Positions 1 to 11,389 of a stretch of 64,000 bases of DNA are shown here, in pieces. Numbering within the stretch: position 1 is the stretch's first letter; each line of letters begins with the position of its first letter. The DNA is from Vandiemenella viatica (Eukaryota > Arthropoda > Insecta > Orthoptera > Morabidae), in the NCBI GenBank assembly GCA_031002005.1, contig CM061921.1:149329283-149393282 (forward strand). Direction: 5' to 3'. A program made the translations under genes and the position numbers. The notes under the pieces were generated by a model, which had not been told where the DNA came from, made no database searches, and worked only from the letters and a program-made list of their open reading frames with translations.

Positions 1-340
1 ACCAAAGCTTTCATTTGCTACTATTCCTGATCCCCACTGAAGGAACGCTGACGACTCGGCGATAAGTTCACGAAATTCCACGACCGTTGGTACTACCCTT
101 CCTGAAGCAGCTCAACAACCCCAATATCGAGCAGGATAATGCCCGGCTTCATACAACATGGGTATCTCTGGCTTGTCTTCGTGTTCGCCATCAAGGTCTC
201 AAGATTTTTCGCCCATCGAGAACGTTGATAAACTTCGACCAGTGGCAAAAATTGCCATCTCGGGCAGAGTCTTCCTCAGGAGACCATCCGACATCTCTAT
301 ATTAATGGAAGTCATATAACATACTAAGGGCATCCTGTAA
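1..340 (+). pseudogene. Tc1-like transposase remnant (C-terminal part)
   Basis: A decayed piece of an IS630/Tc1/mariner transposase, the DDE enzyme that excises and reinserts its element. One frame carries IEQDNARLHTTWVSLACLR (about 127-185), which matches the Tc1 block around the second catalytic Asp (QDNARPHT in the family). A different frame then reads SPIENVDKL (about 210-235), which matches the SPIENVWD block holding the last acidic residue, but the Trp is missing. The frame change between the two blocks shows it is dead. The 5' part lies outside the window, and no inverted repeat is visible at its right end. It is a separate family member from the elements at 2.1 kb and 52 kb. Confidence 0.65.
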
Positions 341-1745
341 GTGTTTGTTCATCATCAGCCAGTTCCATTATGGTATGATTTGTCCTATTAGAGTTATGGG
401 CAGAAGTAGTGCTTGAACAGACTTCACCAGGTAGACGATCCTCCTGCAAGCTGCTCGCTCCTGGCAGAGCTATGGGAATGAGATGCATTGTTGCTGTCAT
501 ATAGTTACAATAATTTAAGTACTCAGTAATTTTGATTCCTTTATCCTCTATCACTCCAACTCCAAGCACGTAACTTACAAGAGGAACTCCTGTCAAACCA
601 AGCAACCCAATGGAAGGTTCCGGTGCTGAACCCCAATGGGAAGTTGGGTCGGAGAGAAATCTGTGCTATTGGACACCAATTCGTTGTTGAAGCCGGTGTG
701 GTGATTAAGCTTCACCCATAAGAGTTCATGATCAATGACATTAAGTGTTTGGTATCCCCAATAAATGCTTGGAATGGAACAATACTTTTATGTTTTTTTA
801 TGTCCCGTTTCTGTATTCACGTACTACTGCTGTCTCTCTTCCATTATAAACTTTTTTTGGAAATGATAACTTTTGTATAGCTAAGACACACATCAGTAAG
901 CAGTTTTTTATATAATTTTTACCGTTTATAATCACGAGATAGTTTTTTCACGACAAAAAACTTCTGACGGGCATTGTTCTGAACAATATGGAGATTCCTC
1001 CGTGCTGTATCATCTAAATGGATGTTTATTAACAGAACTTTGTACGATTAGTGCCGCTTTATAACAGGTACGTTACTTCAAATAATCGACTTCCAACTTC
1101 CAGTTAATAAGACCATTTCGAACATCCAAAGACATATCTCAAACAAAACTTTTCAGTCTCATTTCATAGGAAAACAAGTGGCTTAGGCATTTCCTTAGGA
1201 ATGATGTTTTGGTCGTCCGTATCAAGAACAGAAATTAGACGCTGTTAACTCAGATGACCTCTTTAACAAGCGGTGAAACTGAGAACGAATATTTACACAT
1301 AGGGACAGTGACATAGTCGACTAAGTGAGATGTGTTTTAATGAAGTGTAATTGTGGACAACCTCATCACTCGCATCTCAACAAGCAAATCAGAGCTACGT
1401 ACAAAAATTTCCATAATGACTTGGAAGGAATGAGCAAGTTATTATTATTCGATTCTCCATCCTCTTAATTGTAATAACGTATATTTTTGCGATCTATTAG
1501 TGAAGTGAATAAATTTACACGAAATCTGAGATCAAGGAATGATGGATAAATGTACGTGATTTGTAACCTAAATGTTAATGGTTGGTTAAATTAAGGTACA
1601 GCTATTAGTTTTCAACGACAGTGTTTTTCGAAATGTGTGAATTCGAATAACAATCAACTTGGGCATATAAATTATTGCATTTCATGTATTATGTTCGCTA
1701 ACTCCTTAGATTTTGATTTATGTGCATTATATTTTATAGCTCACA
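341..1745. other. No recognisable feature
   Basis: AT-rich sequence with no reading frame or repeat that I recognise. A 93-codon open frame at 324-605 on the minus strand resembles no family I know. Confidence 0.5.
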
Positions 1746-1810
1746 TCTTATTCTAAAAAAGAATGCGTTACTGTTGTGGTAACTGCAAAATTGGCAACGA
1801 ATTTCATACT

Positions 1811-2001
1811 GCTGGCCTTAAACCTTGTCGACGAGATCATTAGAGGTGAGAAAGGACTGGGGGCAAAGAAAGGGAAGGAATTCAACTGGAGTGATTGGAG
1901 GAAACCATGAAAAACCGAAATCTGGATGGTCGGACCGGGATTCCAACCCGCGTCCTTCCTAATGCGAGGCCCGAGCTTACCGTTCACCCACCACGGACGG
2001 T
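1811..2001 (-). repeat. SINE-1 copy (subfamily A)
   Basis: tRNA-derived short interspersed element lying in reverse. The tail block (GTCGACGAGATCATTAGAGG) is at the left and the tRNA-like head, with a degenerate B box, is at the right. An internal stretch around the ATGCCGGGATG core has been lost. It abuts the Tc1 element that follows. Confidence 0.8.
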
Positions 2002-2043
2002 CTCATGATTCACGTGGTCCTTGGTGGTGGAATCAGTGGGGAA

Positions 2044-3108
2044 TTAAATCTGCAACGACTTCTTAGTTAAGAGCACCTTTAAATAAAAGGTGACAAAAGT
2101 CATGGGATACCCTGCTAATAGCGTGCCGGTCCTCCGTTTGCCCAGCGAAGTGCAGCAACACGACGTGGCATGGACTCCACTAGTCGTTGGAAATCCTCTG
2201 GAGAAAATATTTAGCCATGCAGCCTCTATAGACGTCCATAATTCCGAAAGTGTTGCCGGTGGGGGATTTTGAGCACGAACTGGTCTCTCGATTGTATCCC
2301 ATAAATGTTCGATGGGATTCATGTCGGGCGATCGCGGTGGCCAAATCATCCGCTGGAATTGTTCCGAATGTTCTTCAAACCAATCGCGAACAGTTATGGT
2401 CCGGTGACATTGCGCATTGTCAGCCTGGAAAATTCCATCGTTGTTTGGGTAGATGAAGTCCATGAATGGTTTCAAGTGGTCTCCCAGTAGCTGAACGCCA
2501 TGTAAACACAGCCCACGCCATTATGGAGCCACCACCAGCTTGCACAGTGCCTTGTTGACAACTTGTGTCCATGGCTTCATGGGGTCTGCGCCACACTCGT
2601 ACCCTTCCATCAGCTCTTACCAATTGAAATAGATACTCATCTGGCCAAGTCACATTTTTTTCCAGTCGTCTGCGGTCCAACTGATATGGTCACGAACCCA
2701 GGAGCGCTGCTGTTGGCGATGTCGTGCTGTTAGTAATGGCACCCGAGACGGTCTTCTGCTGCCATAGCCCATTAAAGCCAAATTTCGCCGGACTCTCCTA
2801 ACGCAGACGCCCGTCGGACGTCCCACATTCATTCCTTCTGTTAGTTCACACAGTGTTGCTTGTCTGTTCACACTGACAAGTCTACGCAGACGTCGCTCGT
2901 CGCGCTCATTAAGAGCCGCCGGCGGTTGACCACTGCCTTGTCCATGTTGGGAGGTTATGCCTGAATTTAGGTATTCTCGGTACACTATTAACACTGTGGA
3001 TCTCGGAATGTTGAATTCCGTAACGATTTCCGAAATGGAATGTTCCTTGCGTCTAGTTCCAACTAGCATACCGCGTTCGAAATCCGTTTATTCTCGTCGT
3101 GTGGCCAT
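2044..3108 (-). pseudogene. Tc1-like transposase pseudogene
   Basis: DDE transposase of the Tc1/mariner superfamily, read on the minus strand from ATG 3108 (MATRRE). The N-terminal helix-turn-helix region covers about 3069-2650 (SEIVTEFNIPRSTVLIVYRE). The catalytic blocks follow: DGRVRVWRRPHEAMD near 2600, FQADNAQCHRT near 2420, and WPPRSPDMNPIEHLWD near 2340, which fits a DD34E layout. It is disabled by a stop at codon 7 and by at least three frame changes, near 2660, near 2450 and near 2210. The intact family protein is about 340 residues. All three catalytic acidic blocks can still be read once the frames are followed. Confidence 0.88.
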
Positions 3109-3255
3109 AATCACATAATCAACCTTCTCACACGAAACATTTGACTACAAATGAAAGTTCTACCCAGGCACTGACCACTTATACAATTTGTAAGCGACAC
3201 TACTGCCATCTAAATTTTTGCTTATTGCTATCCCATGACTTTTGTCACCTCAGTG
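2086..3255 (-). mobile_element. Tc1-like DNA transposon, inactive
   Basis: A 1.17-kb element bounded by inverted repeats. The left end AGGTGACAAAAGTCATGGGA (2087-2108) is matched by the reverse complement at 3229-3250. The right end retains CACTG next to a TA dinucleotide (3256-3257), while the left end has mutated. The size and terminal layout are typical of Tc1-like elements, which duplicate TA on insertion. The single internal gene is a broken transposase on the minus strand. Confidence 0.9.
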
Positions 3256-3287
3256 TATTTGAAAGTAACCATTTATTTTTTACTATG

Positions 3288-3462
3288 CCTTTACTTTTCG
3301 TCGACACCGAGGACGGGTTATTTGAGGCGGAAAAGGATTGGAGGAAAGAACGGGAAGGAACTTGGAGGGGGGGCCATTAGAAGGCATCTAAATTGGATAG
3401 GGATTCGAATAGGCGTCCTTCAGAATACAAGGCAAGAGCCTTGCCGCTTACCCATCGCGCTC
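3288..3462 (-). repeat. SINE-1 copy, diverged
   Basis: Reverse SINE-1 copy. The CGTCGACACCGAGG tail and the GGGAAGGAA block are recognisable. Part of the centre is deleted and the tRNA-like head is heavily mutated. Confidence 0.65.
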
Positions 3463-3525
3463 ATTACTATCTTACTATCTCATAAAATCTTTTGTTTGTT
3501 TTGCTCTAAACTTAGGAGCTGTAGT

Positions 3526-3529
<4 letters not shown>

Positions 3530-3571
<42 letters not shown>

Positions 3572-3694
3572 TAACAGTTTAACGTCCCTTTTTAACAACG
3601 TGGTCTTTATAGACGGGAAAGGATGGGGGCAAGGAATGGGAAGGAATTCGGCCATGGCCTTTTGAAGGAAGCATCCCGGCATTCACCTGGAGTG
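3530..3694 (-). repeat. SINE-1 copy (subfamily B), 5'-truncated
   Basis: Reverse SINE-1 with a tail of about 41 T (A on the element strand) at 3530-3570. Next comes the subfamily-B end, reading GTAACAGTTTAACGTCCCTT on the plus strand, and then the body. It stops at GGAGTG, so the tRNA-like head is missing. An exact 10-bp direct repeat, TGTAGTAGGT, flanks it at 3520-3529 and 3695-3704. Truncation therefore happened during insertion by target-primed reverse transcription rather than by later deletion. Confidence 0.88.
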
Positions 3695-3704
3695 TGTAGT
3701 AGGT

Positions 3705-5583
3705 ATAAGCACTTTTCAAATTTTTCGTTTATGTACAGGATATGGTCTATACTGGGGACAAGTTTCAAGATTCTCGGTAATGCGGTTTATGCGACAAAAA
3801 TTGTCTGAAATCGGTAACTTTGAATGCCACTCACATCTTTATTTCCACCTGAAAAAAAAAATGAAAACATCTCTTAGATCTCTACTTAAAGAGCGTTACA
3901 CTTGTTTAACACACAGGATGGGGAAGAAAAATAAATGTTTTTCTCTTTCAATATAATTTTACAAAATTTTTAATACGATATTCAATTTTGGGTCAGTAAA
4001 CACATAGTATGGGCAGTTTCCGCCCAAGTGTTAGAGACATGTAACAGCAACAGGCCTCATTTTCTCGTTTCTCGTTTGGTTCCTATTCCTAAAACTGAGG
4101 CTGGAGCTGTTTTCCACAGCCTTACTTCTTCCTGATTTTTACAAATCCCTTGAAAACCACAATAATACGTATACGGCGATGTGAACAACGGTTAAGCAAG
4201 CTAACATTCATAGGAACAAAGGTAAGCTTGTTCTAAAGTTGACTTATTTCGAGAAAATATTCGACCGTATTTGCATACTACAAAAGGCATTAGAGACTAA
4301 TTGGCCCCTTTACTGTGAAAAAATTAAGTGCAGAAGATGCAGTTTAAAAATCTGACGGTAATAAACTTTTATGAACATCATAATTAATAGTGTGTTCACA
4401 GCTGAGTGTGGGAGGAGGTGGGAGGTGGTTTCATGACGGTACGTCTAAATTTAGAAGCAGAGCAGACGACCGGAATCTTTTAAATAATAAAAAAATGCAA
4501 CGGCGCATCTCGGAATTTTTTCGAACCGATGCAAAAACTGTGAGAGATTGCCTCCCCTTCGAACATTACATTATATTTGCCATCCGGAGTGTCGCCACGG
4601 GCAGAAGTGGAGCAAAAAAAAAAAAAAAAAAAAAAAAGCGATTTTGCCGCCCCCCTGAAGTTGCCGCTCGGGGCAAGCTCCCCAGTTTCCCCCTCCCACC
4701 TCTGATCCGGCCCTGAAAAAATATTCAGGCTATATCTGTCACGAATGTTACACTTGAGGTGTGTGGGAAACAACATTGGACATGGGTTTATTGCTACAAG
4801 TAAGTAGACAGCAATTGCCAAACCAAAAATCTGTCAAAGTAAGTATTTTCGTGCGGTCCAGGAACCACCGTGATAATTGAACACAATTCTATGCAATTGT
4901 TGACAGCAATTCTCGATTATCAGACAGCAGGGAGCTAACGGAAATCCAGGTTTAACATATGTGCCTGTGTAATCAACGGAAGTGACATAAAACACTTTGA
5001 TCCGTATAAATTTCAACTGTTAATACCGCCAACTTTTGGTGTTGGAATGGAACCTTGTCATTGGGTTTCACGCAAGAGATACAGATCAGGCTCTCTCGGA
5101 ATGACATATTTTTACCGAAAAAACAAAATTTTACCTTATTGATTTGGTGGATATTCACAACTTGCACGAATAGATACAAAAGAATTCAGTTGTGTATTAA
5201 CATTAAGAGAATCAGTGTTGCTGCTCACAAAAAAAAGCCTCTTAGATTTCCAGAGATACCGCAGAAATTTCTTTGCACTTCATCAAAATTCACCGGAATA
5301 CATGAACACGCTTTCTAAGAGATCGACAACTTAGTACAGCAGAATATTCCATTCTAACACTGTACTTGTAGCCTTACTAGTTTCCACTTCCGCAATTTCT
5401 TTAATTTAAACTATTTTTCTAAATTGAGACACGTAAAGCGATAGCTATTCCAGATTACGAGAGAATAGATCAACAACAGATTGACGCGAATGGTTTACCC
5501 CAGGTGTCCGGTCTACCTGAGGTAGATTGGTTGGTGATCCCTTCCCCGTAAGTATTCCGCAGATATTCTGAGTTCTCGTGGCT
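3705..5583. other. No recognisable gene
   Basis: Mostly AT-rich. A GC-rich patch at 4598-4718 holds a run of about 23 A and ends in CCGGCCCTGA, like the ends of hAT MITEs, but no matching partner end was found. Confidence 0.45.
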
Positions 5584-5591
5584 CAGTCAAG

Positions 5592-5782
5592 CAGAACCGG
5601 CGTTATGGGGGGTAAGCGGGTCAAATGTACCCGGGCCCGCCGCCTAATGGGGGGCCCCGACTACCAGCTACAGGGGCCCACAAAGCCAAGAATCCGCCTA
5701 TTGTCGCCTGGCTAGTTAAAAAAAATAATAAAAAAAAGGTCACCATTTTACCCGGGGCCCGAAATTCCTAGCGCCGGCCCTG
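5592..5782. mobile_element. hAT-like MITE, 191 bp, with 8-bp target duplication
   Basis: Its terminal inverted repeats are imperfect: CAGAACCGGCGTTATGG at the left and, on the reverse strand, CAGGGCCGGCGCTAGG at the right. An exact 8-bp direct repeat, CAGTCAAG, flanks it at 5584-5591 and 5783-5790, the length hAT transposases make. The interior is GC-rich with an A-rich stretch and has no coding capacity, so it must be non-autonomous. Confidence 0.85.
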
Positions 5783-5868
5783 CAGTCAAGGGGAAGAACA
5801 AACCCCTAGTATAACAAGCCCTGACGTCTGACGTCACCGTTTGGTGCGAGGAGTATTGCAGGGAATTT

Positions 5869-5895
5869 GTGTGCTACCTGAAGTCGGTAGCACAC
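5869..5895. repeat. Perfect 10-bp hairpin
   Basis: GTGTGCTACC at 5869-5878 and GGTAGCACAC at 5886-5895 form a perfect inverted repeat around a 7-nt loop. It stands alone, just right of the hAT MITE. Its role is unknown. Confidence 0.6.
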
Positions 5896-6139
5896 TGTAG
5901 CGAATGATAAGGCCCTGCCGTATGCTATCGTGCGATAATTTGGCTTGTTGATAAGAAGACAGGGAAAAGCTGATGGAATGCATTAGGTGCAGTTGCTCTG
6001 ACCCAGAAGCCAAATGGGACCCTACACAACGGCGACGCTGCTACAAAAACAAAAAAACAACAACACTTAAATGGACTTGTTAGCACATGCGTCACGTGCT
6101 TGAGGTAGAAGCAGCACTTCCTCGTGTGTCTTCTCACTA

Positions 6140-7190
6140 TGATACGCCAAAATGAACGCTATATGGTCGGGTACTTGTATGTCTTCATTCCAGCCGAGCC
6201 AGTTCGCGGCGGGCACCCCTGTGATGTTCTCTCTTTTTTATAGTGGAGGGAAATTCTTGAACGGGTAAAAGGCGGGGAGGTGTGTGAAGACGCAGCCGTT
6301 GGGTAATAATCTAGAGCGTCGGAACTGATGCTACTCGGTTCAGACTCCACGTAAAGCTGGAGAAGTTGCTACCCAATCCCGGCTAAGACCGGGTAACGGA
6401 TGCATGTTTCGGCAAAAGAATGTGGAGTAGAGGTATCGCTACGTGACCTCTACCATGTTCATCAGGTGGTGAGGGAAGCCTTACCAAGAGTGGGCTCACT
6501 GCCATAATAAGTCTCCTATATAGGTGGGGACTAGTAGTGCATGGATTCGCCCGGGTGGGGCAGTGACACCTTGATAACGCTGTGGGGTCTCTCGGGGACA
6601 CTACGACGGTGCTGTGCGAGGTTTGGACGAGTATGTGAGAACCTGTGCTTGCGCGGGGAAACACATTCTAGGAGCTTACCCTGTAGCGTGTAACTCTGTG
6701 GACGGCGGGCGGCATATGCTGTGCTGGTCGGTTGCCGCAGAGCGCGCGAAAAGGGCAATCCCGCGTTGTCGCTCGGCTTGCTGCGGCTTCCACCTTCCCC
6801 TGCGAGGGAGGGGGAGGGGGGCGGGTGAACGTGGGAATAGCAGAGATGCTTAAGCTATACGGCCAGGTTTTCGAAGGGTCTTCGGCCTGGTCGTGGCGGT
6901 TGCTGCGTCCGCGCCACTCCCCGAGGGCAATCTAATGGGTGGCGAAAGTCACCTTACTCACCGTCCCCGCTGTAATGGCGGGTAGTTCGGAAGGGTTCGT
7001 TCCTGCGGTGGAGGCAGCGTTGGATAGGAGGTAAAGGGGGGGGGGGGGAGTTAGGCGATGGCCTGATGACCCAGTGGGTTTTGGATCTGTCCGAGGGGTT
7101 AGGTAGTATGAGATAAGTATGCCACACCCTGGGCCACATTTGGCGTTGGCTACCTAGGCACGCACCACAAAGGGGCCGCACCACATGGGA

Positions 7191-7191
<1 letters not shown>
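6140..7191 (+). repeat. GC-rich island, possibly a LINE 3' region
   Basis: About 1 kb much richer in GC than its surroundings, leading directly into the microsatellite at 7192. Its last 90 bp (7110-7195) match, in reverse, the segment at 7726-7880, which also abuts a TA microsatellite. A shared end block followed by a simple-repeat tail is what some LINE 3' ends look like. I could not recognise a reverse transcriptase or other protein in either strand, so the LINE reading is an inference. Confidence 0.35.

Positions 7192-7275
<84 letters not shown>
7192..7275. repeat. CA/TG dinucleotide microsatellite
   Basis: A short TATATA lead followed by about 38 uninterrupted AC units. The long minus-strand open frame across it (VCVCVC) is a by-product of the repeat. 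Confidence 0.97.
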
Positions 7276-7280
<5 letters not shown>

Positions 7281-7706
7281 CGCTGTCATCCTGTTGACAT
7301 GCACGTGTGAATCATTAATATTGAGTTTTAACCTGTCTCTGTTTCGTGCTTTGCTGATGTTGATCATCTCTTATCGTCTGTTTTATCTTGATATGTAGGC
7401 CTACTGTTTCATATTGTTACTATAACATTTGAGTTTGTTAATCGGTGGAGTTTTTTTTTTTTTTAGGATGTTTGTTTGCAACAACCCCACTAAAATAGAC
7501 AGCTTCTTATCTAGCAACCATCAGTCGAAAAATTGAACGTGCGAGCATCACTTGCTAACATCGTTTACTTCAGTCTCGGAAACGATAAAGAAAGCACGTT
7601 ACAAAGTTTCAATTCTTCTGTAAGCTATCCTCCTATATTTTTATTATTATTACATTATTCAATATTTTGCAATAAAAGGTTTATTAATTTAATAGTAAGT
7701 AATCGG

Positions 7707-7726
7707 TGTATATATATATATATATA
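7707..7726. repeat. TA microsatellite
   Basis: About nine TA units, directly left of the repeat segment that mirrors 7110-7195. Confidence 0.9.
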
Positions 7727-7880
7727 ATGGCCGGCATCACAATTATTCCCTGGAGGCCTACAGATCGTAAAGGGTCCACACCACTGGTATACCCTAGGTG
7801 CCTACAGACCCAAAATGCGGCCCTGGCCACAACCCCTCATCGGTTAAGAGACAGAAAGGAAGGTTGTCGTTGTTGCAAAT
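7726..7880 (-). repeat. Inverted copy of the 7110-7195 repeat end
   Basis: On the minus strand it reads CAGGGCCGCATTTTGGGTCT, then a GGCACCTAGGGTAT block, then ATTATATATA. This parallels CTGGGCCACATTTGGCGTTG, the CTACCTAGGCA block and ATATATACACAC at 7127-7205. Both copies therefore end in a simple repeat. It is probably the 3' end of one retroelement family. Confidence 0.5.
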
Positions 7881-8579
7881 GGTTTACATCATTCCTTTCA
7901 AACAATGCTGCAATGGTTGCGTTCGGACAGTAATAGCTTTGGTTCCCTGGCAAAAAAATATCTCAGGGCTACCAACATTAAAAAAAAAAGGATACATCTA
8001 GGTTAACTGGAAATTGGTAAAAGGTGCTCATAAATGGGGAAAATGCAATTAACGAAAGCGGAATCGCGGGAGAGACCTAGTGGGAAGAATAAAAAACGAA
8101 AAATGTAACATTGACAGTAAAAACACAAATGAATGTTCCAATACTGCAAAGATCATTTCACAGTATTAAGATTAATTGTGATTAATGCCCTATGTTACAC
8201 GAGTTATTTACCCGACTCCAAAAGCAGGGTTATGTTTTTTGAAATTATGTATGTCTATTTCTTTGTTCCCTACTGTAGTGTAAACTGCTTATTGAATTTC
8301 AATGTCTGAGATGTCACTGGATTCGTATTGACACCATGACTGTCATATACTATGAGCTTTTACCGTAACTCCAACATGGTACACAATGTATTGCATAATC
8401 TTCTTCTCCTTCACCACCTTTTTCAAGATTTTTGGGGTCGACAGTTAAATATAGTTAGTATATCGGAGCACTGGTTTTACGACCGGATAACCTTGCTTAC
8501 ACCAAGCATTTTATACCTACTGCCATGTCGTACTAAGTAGGTATTAATGGAGGAAGTAAGGTGTTGCCATCTGTCTGTT

Positions 8580-8815
8580 TAACGTTTAACTATTATCAGA
8601 GTGTGATAAGTGTGTTTTTTGTTTGTAAAGTATAGTTTATGAGGTGGAGATTGGGGACCGTCCCGGCATTCACCTTGATGTCTGCGTGAAACCGCCTGAT
8701 AACAGTAGTCAGGACGGCCGGTACGAGGGGACCTGGTATCGTGCCTGGCATCGTTGTACCTCCCGATCCAGTGTGCGAGCGCACTGAGCCACACTGGCGG
8801 GTTACAATATATTGC
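8580..8815 (-). repeat. tRNA-derived SINE (family 5)
   Basis: The minus strand starts with a tRNA-like head (GCCAGTGTGGCTCAGTGCGC, an A-box-like block) at about 8797-8810. It continues with GGTGAATGCCGGGACGGTCC (about 8655-8676), which is also the central block of SINE-1. The head differs from SINE-1, so this is another family sharing the body motif. Confidence 0.6.
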
Positions 8816-9416
8816 ATAATATCACGTTGATCACGAACAATATTTAAGGCCATCTTATTATTTATAATTTTATTAGTTTTCAGAAATGTTCAGGTTGCTA
8901 TGGTTTGTTTAATGTAGGGAACGAATTTGAATTGGTGTGCTGTGATACAGGGAAGTGTGGATTGCGCGGGACGATCTGAGATCGCTCAGTCACATTCGCT
9001 AGAGAGTTGAGATTTCTAATGTTTGTGTTTATGTTTCGTAATTGTTTAACAGTCGCCTTCTTATTACAAATACTTTCAGCTTCGAGGTCTCAGTCTTGTT
9101 CTCGCGGGTACTTTCGTTTGTTTATTGTTGCAAGTTTTTTTTTTTATTTTGCACCTACTACTGAAATTATTTATCATCTTCCCCTGGACGGTGAAAGTTT
9201 CTAAATATGTTTAATTCATCTGTAACGTTGATACAAGTAAGTACAACGTAATTTAAATGCAACTTTTATAGTAAATATCTATTGCAGCAACTAAAAAGGA
9301 TAAAAAATATACTAAAAAATCGAATTCAAATAGTGCCCAAAAAGTTAATAACAGCCTCTACAGCAGTAATGATTCTAATTGCCGAAAGTTGTTGTGATAT
9401 GTAAATATTCCATCAA

Positions 9417-9651
9417 CAGCTATTTGATAGTGTGGTCGTTATTTCAGCTCCTTATGAAATGTTGCAGGTGGATGCTAGCTATATTTATATATATTACCCG
9501 TTTGGTATTCCCTAACTCATAGATATAAATAATTTACAATTAGCTTTACCTTTTCCTATAATTTGGTATGAGTAAAATAATATATGATACGAGTACCCAC
9601 CAGCAGCATTTCTTAAGAAGCTGAAATAATTACCACACAATCTAATAGCTG
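9417..9651. mobile_element. Palindromic MITE, 235 bp
   Basis: Long imperfect terminal inverted repeats of about 60 bp. The left end starts CAGCTATTTGATAGTGTGG and the right end, reversed, starts CAGCTATTAGATTGTGTGG. Both continue through ATTATTTCAGCT-type sequence to GGTGG. There is no coding capacity and no convincing target duplication, so the superfamily is unassigned. Confidence 0.7.
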
Positions 9652-9654
9652 TAG

Positions 9655-11060
9655 TTAACCCTGTTATAATGAAGGGAATATTAATCTATTGAATTATCTT
9701 TCAATAATTAAAAGTGTTGATGCTGAAGAGCTTATTTTCAACTTTACAATTAGTTTTCACAGTTTTTGTTTGTTAATTATTAATATTACTTTTATTTTAT
9801 TGCCATGAACAGGATGATATACAGTTTTTGAGAGCTTCGTAAAGCCTTAATCACTTGTGAAACACGGGATATACCCTCCTCTAATACTTCTAGCAATAAA
9901 TCCCTCCATTTTTTTGATCAAAGTATCGCGTTTGAAACTTAGAACGTGGCTGATTCTATGCTGTTTTAACATTATGATCTGAAGTATGTTTTCCAATCTA
10001 CGGTTAAATTTGAGCTTCAGATTTGACAAAGAGAAGTTGTTGTTATTAGGGCTTAAGGGCGCGTCAACGGCGAGGTCATTAGCGCCCGACAAAGAGAATG
10101 CGCTACTTAAGGATGCAAATAAAAAAATTATCATGAAAGGCTTACACCGAACTATTGTGTATAAATCAGCAAAGTTCTATGTGGAGAAGATAACAGACAC
10201 AATGAGGTATTACGTTTAACTTATACTTGCATCGTTTATTGAAGTAATCTATCAGAGGAAACGGATATAATCATAATTGTAAAAATAGTCAGTTCCTAAA
10301 TAATTTTAAAATGAACACCTGAAACCTATCACCAACAATCACACAAACACCATTTGCTTATAGGTCATGTACGATTAACATCCCATTTTCAAAGGGAGTT
10401 ACTTTCAAGTTAGCTACAGTGAAAGAACATATTCTGTTGTTTCTACTTTAAGAGGCTCATAGCAAACTTGATGTGTAACCTGACTTTTGTACCAGTAGAC
10501 AGTTTTCTTGACATCAGCAACATTTTTTAAAGATTTCATCAGGCCTGGTTGAAGGTATGTCGAAGGAGGAGATTCTGCTAAAACAAAATTGTTAGTTGGT
10601 AAGTTTTCAGTCACGCAACACAGAATTATATTCATCAGTTTCTTGATTTATTACAGCAGGTATGCACATCGGCATATGCAATTGCGTTCATTTGCTAGTA
10701 CGATATCAAGAGTGTCAGTTTCTTAGTGCAAACAAAGTGTTAATTCTTTTAAAAGCAGCGCTGGCGAACGTGTTTGAGACCTCGAGTAACCTTGACACTT
10801 AGATTAATGAAACGGAGACACGGTCAGTAGCGGGATAAGCAGATCCACGTGGAACACGTGACTAGGGTGATAAGAAAAAATTTGGCCAATAATCTGCGAG
10901 TCACCAAGTAAAACAGTAGGCAAACACATTAGGGATTATGTAGATCTTTTTTTTTTGTATTGTGTGTGTTTGTGAACTTCTCCTAGATGGACCTGTTGAA
11001 ACGCGACATTTCCACTGCAGTCAAATTTGTTATTGTTGAAATAGAGGCAGCTCAGATAAA
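9655..11060. other. No recognised gene
   Basis: AT-rich. A minus-strand open stretch at 10414-10600 follows a good splice-acceptor-like tract (TTTTGTTTTAG) but matches no family I know. Confidence 0.4.
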
Positions 11061-11099
11061 TTGTACAATTGTAAATGAAAACACCGTCTATTAGCAACT

Positions 11100-11316
11100 A
11101 GAACCGAGCGTAGTGGGTGAGCGGTTAACGCTCTGGCCTCGCATTCGGGAGGACGCCGGATTGAATCCCCGTCCGGGCATCCAGATTTGGGTTTTCCATG
11201 GTTTCCCCAGATCACTCCAGGCCAAGGTCGAATTCCTTCCCGTTGCTTGTCCCAGTTCCATCCCGCCTCTAATGACCTCGCCGTCGACAAGGCGTAAAGC
11301 CATAAGTAAAAAAAAA
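11100..11316 (+). repeat. SINE-1 copy (subfamily A) inserted in the Penelope left arm
   Basis: Full-length SINE-1. The head GTGGGTGAGCGGTTAACGCT, the ATCCAGATTTGGGTTTTCCA block, the tail CCGTCGACAAGGCGTAAAGC and an A run all follow in order. A direct repeat, AGCAACT, flanks it at 11093-11099 and 11317-11323. The uninterrupted site survives in the other arm (CCAGTTGCTAATAGACGG, 12904-12921), so the insertion came after the arms formed. Confidence 0.93.
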
Positions 11317-11329
11317 AGCAACTGGTTTT

Positions 11330-11389
11330 ATTCATATTTGCTCAGACGCGTTTCGCCTTTATGGAGTGGGGCATCGTCAGTGACTGAAT
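11330..11389 (-). ncRNA. Hammerhead-ribozyme-like motif, left copy
   Basis: On the minus strand the conserved core is CTGACGA (11380-11374) and GAAA (11354-11351), followed by CGCGTC. Stem II is GCC/GGC around a 12-nt loop. Stem III is minimal (AC/GU around GC), and the cleavage triplet GUC ends at 11345. Stem I pairs TCA with TGA next to the core, and distally ATTCA (11389-11385) with TGAAT (11334-11330). Penelope-like elements are known to carry hammerheads with such minimal stem III, and this lies in the 3' part of one. This copy keeps all core bases and has the better stem II. Confidence 0.7.

Noticed and set aside
324..605. 93-codon minus frame at the left edge
   Set aside because: No recognisable domain, and it overlaps the decayed Tc1 flank.
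4598..4718. Second hAT MITE
   Set aside because: Only one end resembles a hAT terminus; no matching inverted end or 8-bp duplication was found.
6954..7367. 137-codon minus frame with a Val-Cys repeat
   Set aside because: It is the translation of a CA/TG microsatellite.
10414..10600. Exon-like segment after a TTTTGTTTTAG acceptor on the minus strand
   Set aside because: The donor is poor, the peptide matches nothing I know, and it does not continue the EAAT reading.
11100..11170. tRNA-like head of SINE-1 as a real tRNA
   Set aside because: It recurs in about 24 copies with the same non-tRNA body and lacks a cloverleaf.
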